A DNA stretch of 21,870 bases from Tissierellia bacterium (GTDB taxonomy: Bacteria; Bacillota; Clostridia; Tissierellales; Tepidimicrobiaceae). This document shows positions 1 to 6,607 of the stretch, piece by piece. Position 1 is the first letter of the stretch. Each line of letters starts with the position of its first letter. A program made the position numbers and the translations under genes. The notes below the pieces were generated by a model. The model had not been told where the DNA came from. It did not search any database and was given only the letters and a program-made list of their open reading frames with translations. Where the stretch lies: NCBI GenBank assembly GCA_012798935.1, contig JAAZMG010000090.1, positions 1-21,870 of the forward strand, written 5' to 3'.

Positions 1-169
1 ACTCTGGTGGTAAATCTACTACCCCTGTTACTCCTGTAGTATTTTGTGCTGTTACAGAAGTTATAACACTCATCCCATAGGTTTTATGGGCAGCAAATGT
101 TTTTAAATCTGCCTGTATACCTGCTCCACCACTAGAATCTGAACCTGCTATAGTTAATAGTTTTTCCAT
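1..169 (-). CDS. thiD: Hydroxymethylpyrimidine (phosphomethylpyrimidine) kinase, N-terminal part only
   Basis: Only the first 56 codons lie in the window; the gene continues past position 1. The translation opens MEKLLTIAGSDSSGGAGIQA and goes on with DLKTFAAHKTYGMSVITSVT, the typical ThiD N-terminus with its GSDxSGGAGIQAD substrate-binding loop. ThiD phosphorylates 4-amino-5-hydroxymethyl-2-methylpyrimidine (HMP) and then HMP phosphate, giving the pyrimidine diphosphate that ThiE couples to the thiazole. The ATG at 167-169 has a GGAGG-type ribosome site 8-12 bases upstream. The start lies inside the end of the HAD gene (16-nt overlap), so it is the last visible gene of the riboswitch-led thi operon and is probably translationally coupled. 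Family assignment is secure; full length and any C-terminal fusion (for example to ThiE or TenA) cannot be seen. Confidence 0.95.
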   Translation of the reverse strand, partial: MEKLLTIAGSDSSGGAGIQADLKTFAAHKTYGMSVITSVTAQNTTGVTGVVDLPPE

Positions 170-810
170 AGTTTTCCTACCTCCAATTGGCTAAAATCAT
201 CAATATATATATCTGATATTTCCTTTATTTTTTCTAAATCTGATAAAGCTGATTCATCTCTTACTGCAACAACATTTAGACCACATTTTTTAGCTGATAA
301 AATACAATGCAAAGCATCTTCAAACACCCATATGTCTTGAGGGCCTAATCCTAAACTGTTAATTGCAATTTGAAAAAACTTAGGTTGTCCTTTACTTAAA
401 CCAGTATTGTCAGAAGTTTGAATAAATTCAAAATAATCCTTTATACCATGTCTATCTAAAACCATTGAAACAAGATGTTCATCTGTAGCGGTAGCTATTA
501 TCAATTTTATATTTCTCTTTTTAAATTCTTCTAGTGTTTCTAAAACATAGGGCTTTAATTGAAAACGATTAGCATAATAATCAGCTAATATTTTTTCTAT
601 ATCCCTCTTTATTTCACAAGGTGTGCTTTTAAGTTTAAACCTTTTTTTCATATAAAAAGTTGATTCTTCTAATGTTAACTCCTTCAAAGATTCACCTAAA
701 TCTTTTGGTGGTTCAATTCCTATTGATAATAAATAATTATCTGCTAAATTTTCCCATAACCACATGGAATCAATAAGAGTACCATCTAAATCAAATATTC
801 CTGCTTTCAC
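154..810 (-). CDS. HAD-superfamily phosphatase inside the thiamine operon
   Basis: A 218-residue HAD hydrolase with all four family motifs: DLDGT (nucleophile D7, acid/base D9), the Thr of motif II in IIATATD around 107-109, a motif III lysine near K140, and the motif IV acidic pair E164-D165. Residues ~15-90 form an alpha-helical cap of the beta-phosphoglucomutase type. A TTG at 811-813 is also in frame, but it sits only 3 nt from GGAGG; the GTG at 808-810 is 6 nt away and is preferred. The gene overlaps thiE by 20 nt and thiD by 16 nt, so it is co-translated with thiamine genes. By inference it may dephosphorylate a thiamine intermediate or damaged by-product such as TMP or a pyrimidine phosphate. 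The sequence does not show the substrate, and a general sugar-phosphate phosphatase is the alternative. Confidence 0.88.
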   Translation of the reverse strand: MKAGIFDLDGTLIDSMWLWENLADNYLLSIGIEPPKDLGESLKELTLEESTFYMKKRFKLKSTPCEIKRDIEKILADYYANRFQLKPYVLETLEEFKKRNIKLIIATATDEHLVSMVLDRHGIKDYFEFIQTSDNTGLSKGQPKFFQIAINSLGLGPQDIWVFEDALHCILSAKKCGLNVVAVRDESALSDLEKIKEISDIYIDDFSQLEVGKLWKNY

Positions 811-1444
811 CAAATACCTCCTTTGAAAGTTTGTATAATTTTCTTGTAGCTTCTTCTATATCTTCTTGAGCAAGTATAGCGGATATTACAGCAATTCCAT
901 CTAATCCACTATCTTTAAGTAAATGTATATTTTTTTCATTTATACCCCCTATTCCTAATACTGGAATATTAACAGCCTTTGTAATCTTTTTTATTTCTTC
1001 CATATCTACATTATTTGCGTCTAATTTTGATGTTGTAGTAAATACAGAGCCTGCACCTAGGTAATCTGCTCCTGCTCTCTCAGCTTCTATAGCCTGCTTT
1101 ACATTACTTACGGAGACTCCAAGTATTTTATCCTCTCCTAATATTTCTCTTGCTTTTGTAGCTATTAAATCACTTTGACCAACATGTACTCCATCTGCAT
1201 CTACTTCCATTGCTATTTCTATATTATCATTTATAACAAAAGGGACTTGATATTTATCCGTAATTTTTTTTATTTCAATAGCTAACTTTTTAAACCTTTT
1301 ATAGTCAAGATTTTTTTCCCTAAGCTGAATAAATGTAGCATTGTTTTTTAAAACAGATTCTACGACTTCAGGAAGTGTTTTATCTTTTAACCAAGTCCTA
1401 TCTGTAACTAAATAAAGAAGCATGTCCTTTCTATCTACTTTCAA
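791..1444 (-). CDS. thiE: Thiamine-phosphate synthase
   Basis: A TIM-barrel enzyme of 217 residues that joins HMP diphosphate to 4-methyl-5-(2-phosphoethyl)thiazole to make thiamine phosphate. Visible motifs are LYLVTDR near the N-terminus, QLREK (40-44) for diphosphate binding, INDN (71-74), GVHVGQSD (85-92) with the Mg-binding aspartates, GAGSVFTTTSK (~130-140), and the phosphate-binding GIGGI (164-168). The chosen start is TTG at 1442-1444, 9 nt after AGGAGG and overlapping thiM by 14 nt. An ATG at 1421-1423 would give a protein 7 residues shorter, but its ribosome site is too close. The gene follows thiM, which supplies thiazole phosphate, so thiM-thiE-thiD form a compact salvage and coupling route. 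Confidence 0.95.
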   Translation of the reverse strand: MKVDRKDMLLYLVTDRTWLKDKTLPEVVESVLKNNATFIQLREKNLDYKRFKKLAIEIKKITDKYQVPFVINDNIEIAMEVDADGVHVGQSDLIATKAREILGEDKILGVSVSNVKQAIEAERAGADYLGAGSVFTTTSKLDANNVDMEEIKKITKAVNIPVLGIGGINEKNIHLLKDSGLDGIAVISAILAQEDIEEATRKLYKLSKEVFGESRNI

Positions 1445-2255
1445 TTTTCAATTCCTCCTTTAGTATTTCTCCTCTTAGATTGCTCATATAGTCAATTATA
1501 TAGGTTCTTAAAGAACCAGTTCCTAGAGCTCTTTCAGCTGTTTTTTGATTTGCTAATTCTCCACATAATCCCATTACTGCAACAGCTGCAGCTGTACTAT
1601 CTAGAACATTTTCTGGATTTGCCCCTATAAAACCACCTATTACACCCGTTAACATACATCCTGTTCCTGTTATCCTTCCCATGCTTTTATGTCCATTTCT
1701 TATAAGATAAGTTTTTTCACCATTAGTAACTATATCTATAGGCCCTGTAATTGCTACTACTGCATTATTAGCTTTACTAACTTCTTTTCCTATCTTTATA
1801 TATTTATCAAGATTATCTTCACTTATTATATCTTCTAAACTAACATCGACTCCTCCAGAAGTTTTTGTTTTGCTAATTATTGCCTTGATTTCAGAGGCAT
1901 TCCCCCTTATTACAGAAAACTTAACTTCCTTTAATAATTTTAGAGTAGTATCCATTCTAAGCTTGGATGCACCTACACCTACAGGATCAAAAACTATAGG
2001 ATGGCCTAATTTGTTGGATGTTTTGCCAGCTTCTATCATAGATTCTATAGTCCTACAATTTAGTGTTCCTATGTTTAAAACCAGCGAATTACAAATAGAT
2101 GTTATGTCGGATACTTCTTCAATATCATCTGCCATTATTGGAGATGCTCCTAAGGCTAAAATAATATTAGCAACATCATTTACTGTTACATAATTAGTAA
2201 TACAATGTACAATTGGTGACCTTTCATGTACATTTTTAAACATTTTCTCAAACAT
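1431..2255 (-). CDS. thiM: Hydroxyethylthiazole kinase
   Basis: A 274-residue ribokinase-fold enzyme that phosphorylates 4-methyl-5-(2-hydroxyethyl)thiazole for salvage. Diagnostic stretches are HCITNYVTVNDVAN (17-30), the FDPVGVGAS loop (89-97) and GRITGTGC (193-200) with catalytic Cys200 in the anion hole. The open frame extends upstream to 2300, but the start is ATG 2253-2255: it has GGAGGG 6 nt upstream and matches the usual ThiM N-terminus (MFEKMFKNVHERSPIVHCIT). It is the first gene after the TPP riboswitch and overlaps thiE, so the whole operon should fall when TPP is abundant. No thiC, thiG or thiH is seen, consistent with a salvage-oriented set, though other loci may hold them. Confidence 0.96.
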   Translation of the reverse strand: MFEKMFKNVHERSPIVHCITNYVTVNDVANIILALGASPIMADDIEEVSDITSICNSLVLNIGTLNCRTIESMIEAGKTSNKLGHPIVFDPVGVGASKLRMDTTLKLLKEVKFSVIRGNASEIKAIISKTKTSGGVDVSLEDIISEDNLDKYIKIGKEVSKANNAVVAITGPIDIVTNGEKTYLIRNGHKSMGRITGTGCMLTGVIGGFIGANPENVLDSTAAAVAVMGLCGELANQKTAERALGTGSLRTYIIDYMSNLRGEILKEELKIESR

Positions 2256-2280
2256 CAATATCCCTCCATTATTAAAGTGA

Positions 2281-2308
2281 AATGAGACCTGCCATAGCAA
2301 GTCTCATT
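2281..2308 (-). terminator. Hairpin between TPP aptamer and thiM (expression platform)
   Basis: On the minus strand AATGAGACTTGC and GCAGGTCTCATT form a 12-bp stem (one G-U pair) closed by a TATG loop. It starts about 10 nt after the aptamer's P1 and ends 13 nt before the thiM ribosome site. Its position fits an intrinsic terminator of the riboswitch, but the following bases (TCACTTTAAT) are a poor U-tract. Termination is therefore inferred from position, not from a perfect signal. Confidence 0.6.
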
Positions 2309-2317
2309 ATTATTTCT

Positions 2318-2418
2318 AATATGATCCCTACGTTGGCATTATCCAAATCAGGTTTATATGGTCGAACTGATACCACAGTTCCTCTCAGCAAAGTTTATCT
2401 AAGCTCCCACTTTATATT
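2318..2418 (-). ncRNA. TPP (THI-box) riboswitch aptamer
   Basis: The minus strand carries the conserved THI-box blocks in order: GTGGGAGC, GCTGAGAGG, AACCTGATTTGGATAATGCC and AACGTAGGGATCA. AATAT (2414-2418) can pair with ATATT (2318-2322) to close P1. It lies directly upstream of thiM, which establishes a thiamine pyrophosphate-sensing leader for the thiM-thiE-HAD-thiD operon. Confidence 0.97.
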
Positions 2419-2432
2419 TTGTTTTCCATTTA

Positions 2433-2441
2433 ATTATATCA
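2433..2441 (-). promoter_or_regulatory. Extended -10 promoter for the thi leader
   Basis: The minus strand reads TGATATAAT, an exact extended -10 (TGnTATAAT), about 15-20 nt before the 5' side of the riboswitch. No good -35 is visible. It overlaps the very end of the upstream zinc-ribbon gene region. Confidence 0.55.
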
Positions 2442-2443
2442 TA

Positions 2444-2836
2444 TTAAGATTTTTTAATCATTACAGTTTTACATTTTGGACAGGTAATAGAAATTTTACC
2501 TTTTCCCCTTGGTACACGAAGGGTTTGTCTACAATTTGAACATTTATAATAACGATAATATTTTAAAGCTTTTACTCGTTGTATCTTAGTTTTTACTTTG
2601 TTTTTTATAGGGTTCCATACTCTTAAAAATTTCATATTTTCCTGATATCGTTTTGCTATATTCTTAGAAAATATTCTATAAAATATTATTATAGGCATAA
2701 TTATATAAAAAATATTTATTATTCGATTACCTGTAAATCGTGATAAAATGGAAATAAAAATCCATATGCCCATCAATGCCATGGATAATTGATCTGTCCC
2801 ATATCTACCTACCATAAACCTTTTAAACCAATTCAT
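2444..2836 (-). CDS. Small membrane protein with C-terminal zinc ribbon
   Basis: A 130-residue protein with two hydrophobic segments (~17-33 and ~38-54), a basic linker, and a C-terminal ribbon with Cys99-x2-Cys102 and Cys119-x2-Cys122. The N-terminus MNWFKRFMVGRYGTDQLSMA resembles a family of uncharacterised clostridial proteins. The start has AAGGGG about 10 nt upstream. It follows the J-domain gene by 49 nt on the same strand, so the two are probably co-transcribed. Canonical DnaJ carries both a J domain and a zinc-binding domain; here a J domain and a zinc ribbon occur in two separate membrane proteins. A joint chaperone-related role is inference. The molecular function is unknown. Confidence 0.82.
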   Translation of the reverse strand: MNWFKRFMVGRYGTDQLSMALMGIWIFISILSRFTGNRIINIFYIIMPIIIFYRIFSKNIAKRYQENMKFLRVWNPIKNKVKTKIQRVKALKYYRYYKCSNCRQTLRVPRGKGKISITCPKCKTVMIKKS

Positions 2837-2885
2837 AAATAAAACATCCCCTTTATTTTAATAAATATTTATCCTAGTTTTTTGG

Positions 2886-3698
2886 TTAACTTATATTCTT
2901 ATATCTTTCTATATTATCATCACCTAAAAATTCATATGCATTATTTATCTCTTGAAACATCTTAGTTGCATTTGGTGATTTGTTTAAATCTGGATGATAT
3001 TCTTTTGCCTTTTTCCTATAGGCCAATTTTATTTCATATTTATCTGCATCGTATCCAACCCCTAATAAATCACAGCTTTTTTCATATTTATTTTTAAATT
3101 CGTTGGTTGGGTCCATATAGATATGCTCATTACCATAACCAGTGTTTTGATTATACCATTCGTAATTACCTTGCCCACCATAGCCACTACTTCTCCTTTG
3201 GGAATTTTGATATTCATACCATTGCCTAAATCTTTCTTCCCACATTCTCTGCTGTTCAGCCTGACGCCTTTGTTGTTCCTTTCTTCTTCTATCTTCCTCC
3301 ATCCTTTTATACTTATTTTTATATTCACCAAATGTTTCAAATTGATAGCTTGTTCCATTTATAAGATAATTAGCACGATCAAATAGAAACTCTGTTATAA
3401 TATACTTTAAATATTTTAAATGGGATACAAACTTAGTCCCTAATATTGGAAATATTACAAAAAATAATATAGATAAAAGTATAATAGGGTTCATCAATAT
3501 TGCAATACCAAAAGGTCCGGCAAGCATAAATAAAAACAAACATCCTCCCATGCCTATTAAGAGAGCAAATCCTTTTGCAATATTGGTTACAAATGTGACT
3601 ATAATTTCTGTAATTGTTATTAGAACCTCTAGTATTATTGATATTAAATTAGCAATTCCATATAAGAATTTCCCAGCTACATTTTTGAGTATATCCAT
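2886..3698 (-). CDS. Membrane-anchored J-domain protein
   Basis: A 270-residue protein with an N-terminal amphipathic/hydrophobic part (~10-40), strong membrane segments (~43-60 and ~66-88), a charged and glutamine-rich stretch (~130-165), a Gly/Tyr/Asn-rich linker (~170-195), and a C-terminal J domain (~208-268) with the HPD tripeptide at 235-237. HPD is the element that stimulates DnaK ATPase activity, so the protein probably recruits Hsp70 to the membrane. The J domain is C-terminal, the reverse of DnaJ, and the DnaJ zinc-finger and substrate-binding domains are absent. The ribosome site GAGGGG is 11 nt from the ATG, slightly far. It is divergently arranged with the phospholipase-like gene and followed by the zinc-ribbon gene. 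The client is unknown. Confidence 0.88.
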   Translation of the reverse strand: MDILKNVAGKFLYGIANLISIILEVLITITEIIVTFVTNIAKGFALLIGMGGCLFLFMLAGPFGIAILMNPIILLSILFFVIFPILGTKFVSHLKYLKYIITEFLFDRANYLINGTSYQFETFGEYKNKYKRMEEDRRRKEQQRRQAEQQRMWEERFRQWYEYQNSQRRSSGYGGQGNYEWYNQNTGYGNEHIYMDPTNEFKNKYEKSCDLLGVGYDADKYEIKLAYRKKAKEYHPDLNKSPNATKMFQEINNAYEFLGDDNIERYKNIS

Positions 3699-3758
3699 AT
3701 ATTATTAAACCCCTCTTTGTTTTCTTTATTTATAAATTGCTCTTTAATTTTATTTTCT

Positions 3759-3767
3759 ATTATATCA
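3759..3767 (-). promoter_or_regulatory. Extended -10 promoter for the J-domain gene
   Basis: The minus strand reads TGATATAAT, identical to the extended -10 before the thi riboswitch, about 60 nt upstream of the J-domain start. The -35 region is weak. It implies a short leader and co-transcription of the two membrane genes. Confidence 0.5.
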
Positions 3768-3869
3768 CAATTAGCTATTAGATTATGTACTATTAACCTT
3801 ATTAAAAATAATACATGTCTATTATTCATCAAATTGCAAATAATAAAACTATCTAATTATTTAAAGAAG

Positions 3870-4580
3870 GTGGCTAAAATAGATATTCTTGAAACAATCT
3901 ATAATCATGTTTTAAAAATAGTTTTTGGTATTGCAAATCCTATTAAAAAGTCAATAATTAAAACCCAATGCAAAGTTCATAAATCTATTAACATAGATGC
4001 ATTAAAAATCCTTAGAAATGATAAATATTTAGCGGAATATAACTTCTTTAGTAGTTATATTTTAGATATGAATGAGGGAACTGTATGGGCAGATCAAGAC
4101 TTTAAGAGTTCAAACCATCTTTATAATCCTTATAAAAAAAGAGGGTTATATGGAAGAAAAAGTGCTATGGATTTAGCAATTGAGTATTATTCCAAAGCTA
4201 TCAATCTATGGGAAAAGGGCCAATTCAACAAATCCTTATTCTACCTAGGTGCAGCACTCCATATTATCCAAGATATGACAATCCCTCAGCACGCTAATAT
4301 TCGTTTATTGGATAATCATCGTCAATATGAATCATATATTAAACGTACTTATAAATATTTAAACGACTTTAAAATAGAAAAAGGAGCTTACCTACTAAGC
4401 TCTATTGAGGATTATATAAAATTCAATACTAGAGTTGCCATTAAAATCCACAATAAATTTAAAGTAATTTCAGATAATGAAAATAGATATTATCGTATAG
4501 CTAAATGTGCTCTTCCTCTAGCAAAGATGACTACAGCTGGAGCTATGGTTATGTTCTATGAAGATATACTTTCAAGTTAA
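3870..4580 (+). CDS. Zinc-dependent phospholipase C-like protein without signal peptide
   Basis: About 236 residues with the metal-ligand pattern of the clostridial alpha-toxin / Bacillus PLC family. Seen are H37, an aspartate in WADQD (73-77), H83 in NHLYNP, and the block H131-x3-D135-x5-H141 followed by H150-x3-E154, parallel to alpha-toxin His11, Asp56, His68, His126, Asp130, His136, His148 and Glu152. Two family hallmarks are missing: a secretion signal and the mature N-terminal Trp that coordinates zinc. The frame is open to 3717, but upstream codons show no ribosome site. The annotated start is GTG 3870-3872, which overlaps its own AAGGTGG; an ATA at 3879-3881 is 5 nt beyond AAGGTGG and would give MDILETIYNHVLK. 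Activity and location are unproven. Confidence 0.78.
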   Translation: MAKIDILETIYNHVLKIVFGIANPIKKSIIKTQCKVHKSINIDALKILRNDKYLAEYNFFSSYILDMNEGTVWADQDFKSSNHLYNPYKKRGLYGRKSAMDLAIEYYSKAINLWEKGQFNKSLFYLGAALHIIQDMTIPQHANIRLLDNHRQYESYIKRTYKYLNDFKIEKGAYLLSSIEDYIKFNTRVAIKIHNKFKVISDNENRYYRIAKCALPLAKMTTAGAMVMFYEDILSS

Positions 4581-4593
4581 CTTATGTACCTCA

Positions 4594-4612
4594 TTTAATA
4601 ATCATTATTAAA
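4594..4612. repeat. AT-only perfect dyad before mnmA
   Basis: TTTAATAAT and ATTATTAAA are perfect 9-bp inverted arms around a single C. The dyad lies between the phospholipase-like stop and the mnmA -10 box. It may be a weak transcript end or a protein-binding site; in such AT-rich DNA chance is also possible. Confidence 0.3.
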
Positions 4613-4628
4613 AAAGAGAATAATATAG

Positions 4629-4634
4629 TATAAT
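4629..4634 (+). promoter_or_regulatory. Putative -10 box for mnmA
   Basis: TATAAT stands 42 nt before the mnmA ATG, in the only clear intergenic gap on that side. No good -35 lies 16-18 nt upstream. Confidence 0.4.
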
Positions 4635-4675
4635 ATCTATGGATAAATATAATAAAACGTTAAAAGGATGATTTC

Positions 4676-5788
4676 ATGGCAAAAAGAGTAATATTAGGTA
4701 TGAGTGGAGGAGTTGACTCATCTGTTTCTGCTTTATTGCTTAAAGAAGCAGGTTATAATGTAATTGGGCTTTTTATGAAAAATTGGGATGAAAAAGATGA
4801 ATACGGAGTATGTACTGCAACAGAAGATTCTGATGATGCAAGAAGAGTAGCCAATCAATTAGGTATTCCTTATTATGCTATAAATTTTGAAAAAGAATAT
4901 TGGGATAGAGTATTTACCTATTTTTTAAATGAATATAAAAAAGGAAGAACACCTAATCCAGATGTAATGTGTAATCAAGAAATAAAGTTTAGTGCTTTTT
5001 TAGATTATGCTTTAAAACTAGAAGCAGATTATATAGCCATGGGACATTATGCACAAGTAGAAAAAAAAGATGATGGTTATTATCTTATTAGAGGAAAAGA
5101 TAAAAATAAAGATCAAAGCTATTTTTTATCAAGAATAGGACAAAAAGCTCTTTCTAAAACTATATTTCCTGTAGGTCATTTAGAAAAAAAACAGGTTAGA
5201 GAATTAGCAAAAAAGCACAATTTATACACTGCTAAAAAGAAAGATTCAACAGGTATATGTTTTATAGGTGAAAGAAATTTTGATGAATTTTTAGATAAAT
5301 ATCTTTTAGCAAAAGAAGGAGATATAATAGATGTGGAAGGCAATAGAATAGGCAAGCATAGTGGACTTATTCATTATACATTAGGGCAAAGAAAAGGAAT
5401 AGGCATAGGCGGTATAGGAACAGGAGAACCTTGGTTTGTAGCTGGAAAAGATTTAAAAAAGAATATACTTTACGTTGCACAAGGAGAAAAGAATCCTGCA
5501 CTTTATTCTACTTCATTAATTGGAGAATCACCTTCATGGATACTAGAAAAAGCTCCTACCATGCCCTTAAAGTGTACAGCTAAATTTAGATATAGACAAT
5601 CAGATATACCTGTCACAGTAAATGTCTTAGAGAATGGGGAACTTCATATAAAATATAGTAATCCTGTAAAAGCAGTAACACCAGGGCAAGCAGCAGTATT
5701 ATATCAAGATGAAATGTGCCTTGGAGGTTGTATAATAAAGTCCACGGAGCCACTAGATAAAAGGTATTTATATTTAAATCAACGATGA
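4676..5788 (+). CDS. mnmA: tRNA-specific 2-thiouridylase MnmA
   Basis: A 370-residue enzyme that thiolates U34 of tRNAs for Lys, Glu and Gln, using sulfur delivered by a cysteine desulfurase. It has the PP-loop SGGVDSS (10-16), the region GLFMKNWDEKDEYGVCTATE (31-50), nucleophile Cys99 in PNPDVMCNQEIKF, the GHYAQ block, second catalytic Cys195 in STGICFIGERNF, and the C-terminal beta-barrel with HYTLGQRKGIGIGG. The length is normal for the family. The ATG has AAAGGATG 5 nt upstream. In many clostridia mnmA sits with iscR, a cysteine desulfurase and iscU; none is adjacent here. The stop lies 11 nt from the stop of the convergent membrane gene. Confidence 0.97.
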   Translation: MAKRVILGMSGGVDSSVSALLLKEAGYNVIGLFMKNWDEKDEYGVCTATEDSDDARRVANQLGIPYYAINFEKEYWDRVFTYFLNEYKKGRTPNPDVMCNQEIKFSAFLDYALKLEADYIAMGHYAQVEKKDDGYYLIRGKDKNKDQSYFLSRIGQKALSKTIFPVGHLEKKQVRELAKKHNLYTAKKKDSTGICFIGERNFDEFLDKYLLAKEGDIIDVEGNRIGKHSGLIHYTLGQRKGIGIGGIGTGEPWFVAGKDLKKNILYVAQGEKNPALYSTSLIGESPSWILEKAPTMPLKCTAKFRYRQSDIPVTVNVLENGELHIKYSNPVKAVTPGQAAVLYQDEMCLGGCIIKSTEPLDKRYLYLNQR

Positions 5789-5799
5789 ATTGGCTTTTC

Positions 5800-6465
5800 C
5801 TATTTCTGATTTAATTGGAATTCTTTATACCCCATAATTACTACCCAAAGATAAGCAATAGTTTTTGGTATCATTAAGATTCCAATCAAAGGAATTGTGT
5901 TAGCCCACAACACAACCGGTATATAAAAAGCAAAGGATAATACAATTGCCAACCACATATATCTAAAATTATTATCAGCATGTTTTTTTGCTTCAAAATA
6001 AAAAATATCTATGATGATAATGCCCATAAACAAAAATGGAATATTCCTGTATATTCCCCATAAAACAGGTGAATTAAAATTCAACCAGTCATTCTGAGGG
6101 AAAAGACATAAGCCTATTCTTATAATACTTAAAGCATAGATTGAAAATGTAAGTTTCTTACGTCCTTCAATATTATAACGCTGTCTCCATATATGATATA
6201 AAATTACATAAAATATTGTCATAGTAATAGAAGTTATAAATTTTCCAATTCCAAGTGCAGCAGCATTAGCTTCCAACCCAGTGGTAAATAATGCATATGA
6301 TCTAGGTATTAAATGGAATGCATCCCCTGCCCCCAACAAAACAGCCATAAATCCAAATAATTTATATTGTTTATTGTTACCACTTTTCAATATCATTATT
6401 GCCCCTAATGTAATAACACTGACCAAATAAAAAGCATCAAATAAAGTTTCCATAATTGCCTGCAT
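5800..6465 (-). CDS. Polytopic membrane protein of unknown function
   Basis: A 221-residue protein with about seven hydrophobic helices (roughly 10-26, 35-50, 68-90, 108-124, 140-158, 170-190, 195-212). A conserved-looking loop motif GDAFHLIPR lies after the second helix. The open frame extends to 6504, but ATG 6463-6465 is chosen because GAAGGAGTG is 6 nt upstream and the likely promoter at 6511-6537 would place the transcript start near 6504. I do not recognise enzymatic motifs. It could be a small-molecule transporter or a membrane sensor. The uvsE gene upstream is on the same strand but appears separately transcribed. Confidence 0.75.
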   Translation of the reverse strand: MQAIMETLFDAFYLVSVITLGAIMILKSGNNKQYKLFGFMAVLLGAGDAFHLIPRSYALFTTGLEANAAALGIGKFITSITMTIFYVILYHIWRQRYNIEGRKKLTFSIYALSIIRIGLCLFPQNDWLNFNSPVLWGIYRNIPFLFMGIIIIDIFYFEAKKHADNNFRYMWLAIVLSFAFYIPVVLWANTIPLIGILMIPKTIAYLWVVIMGYKEFQLNQK

Positions 6466-6510
6466 TTTAATCACTCCTTCATAGTAGTTATGAACATTGT
6501 CCATGATAAT

Positions 6511-6537
6511 ATTATATTAATAATACTAGATTGTAAA
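6511..6537 (-). promoter_or_regulatory. Promoter for the seven-helix membrane gene
   Basis: On the minus strand TTTACA (6532-6537) and TATAAT (6511-6516) are separated by 15 nt, a little shorter than the ideal 17. The position supports the downstream start at 6465. Confidence 0.4.
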
Positions 6538-6607
6538 TAAATTTTTTGATAAAAATAGCACTGAAAAGAAAGTAGTATTTTTTAAAAAAACTATAGTATC
6601 AAAACAC

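Noticed and set aside
1870..2193. 107-codon open frame on the plus strand
   Set aside because: It is antisense within thiM, has no ribosome site, and shows no domain-like pattern.
2282..2539. 85-codon plus-strand frame
   Set aside because: It runs through the TPP riboswitch and the antisense of the zinc-ribbon gene; not a gene.
3062..3386. Overlapping frames on both strands of about 87-98 codons
   Set aside because: They are shadows of the J-domain gene's linker, with low-complexity translation and no start signals.
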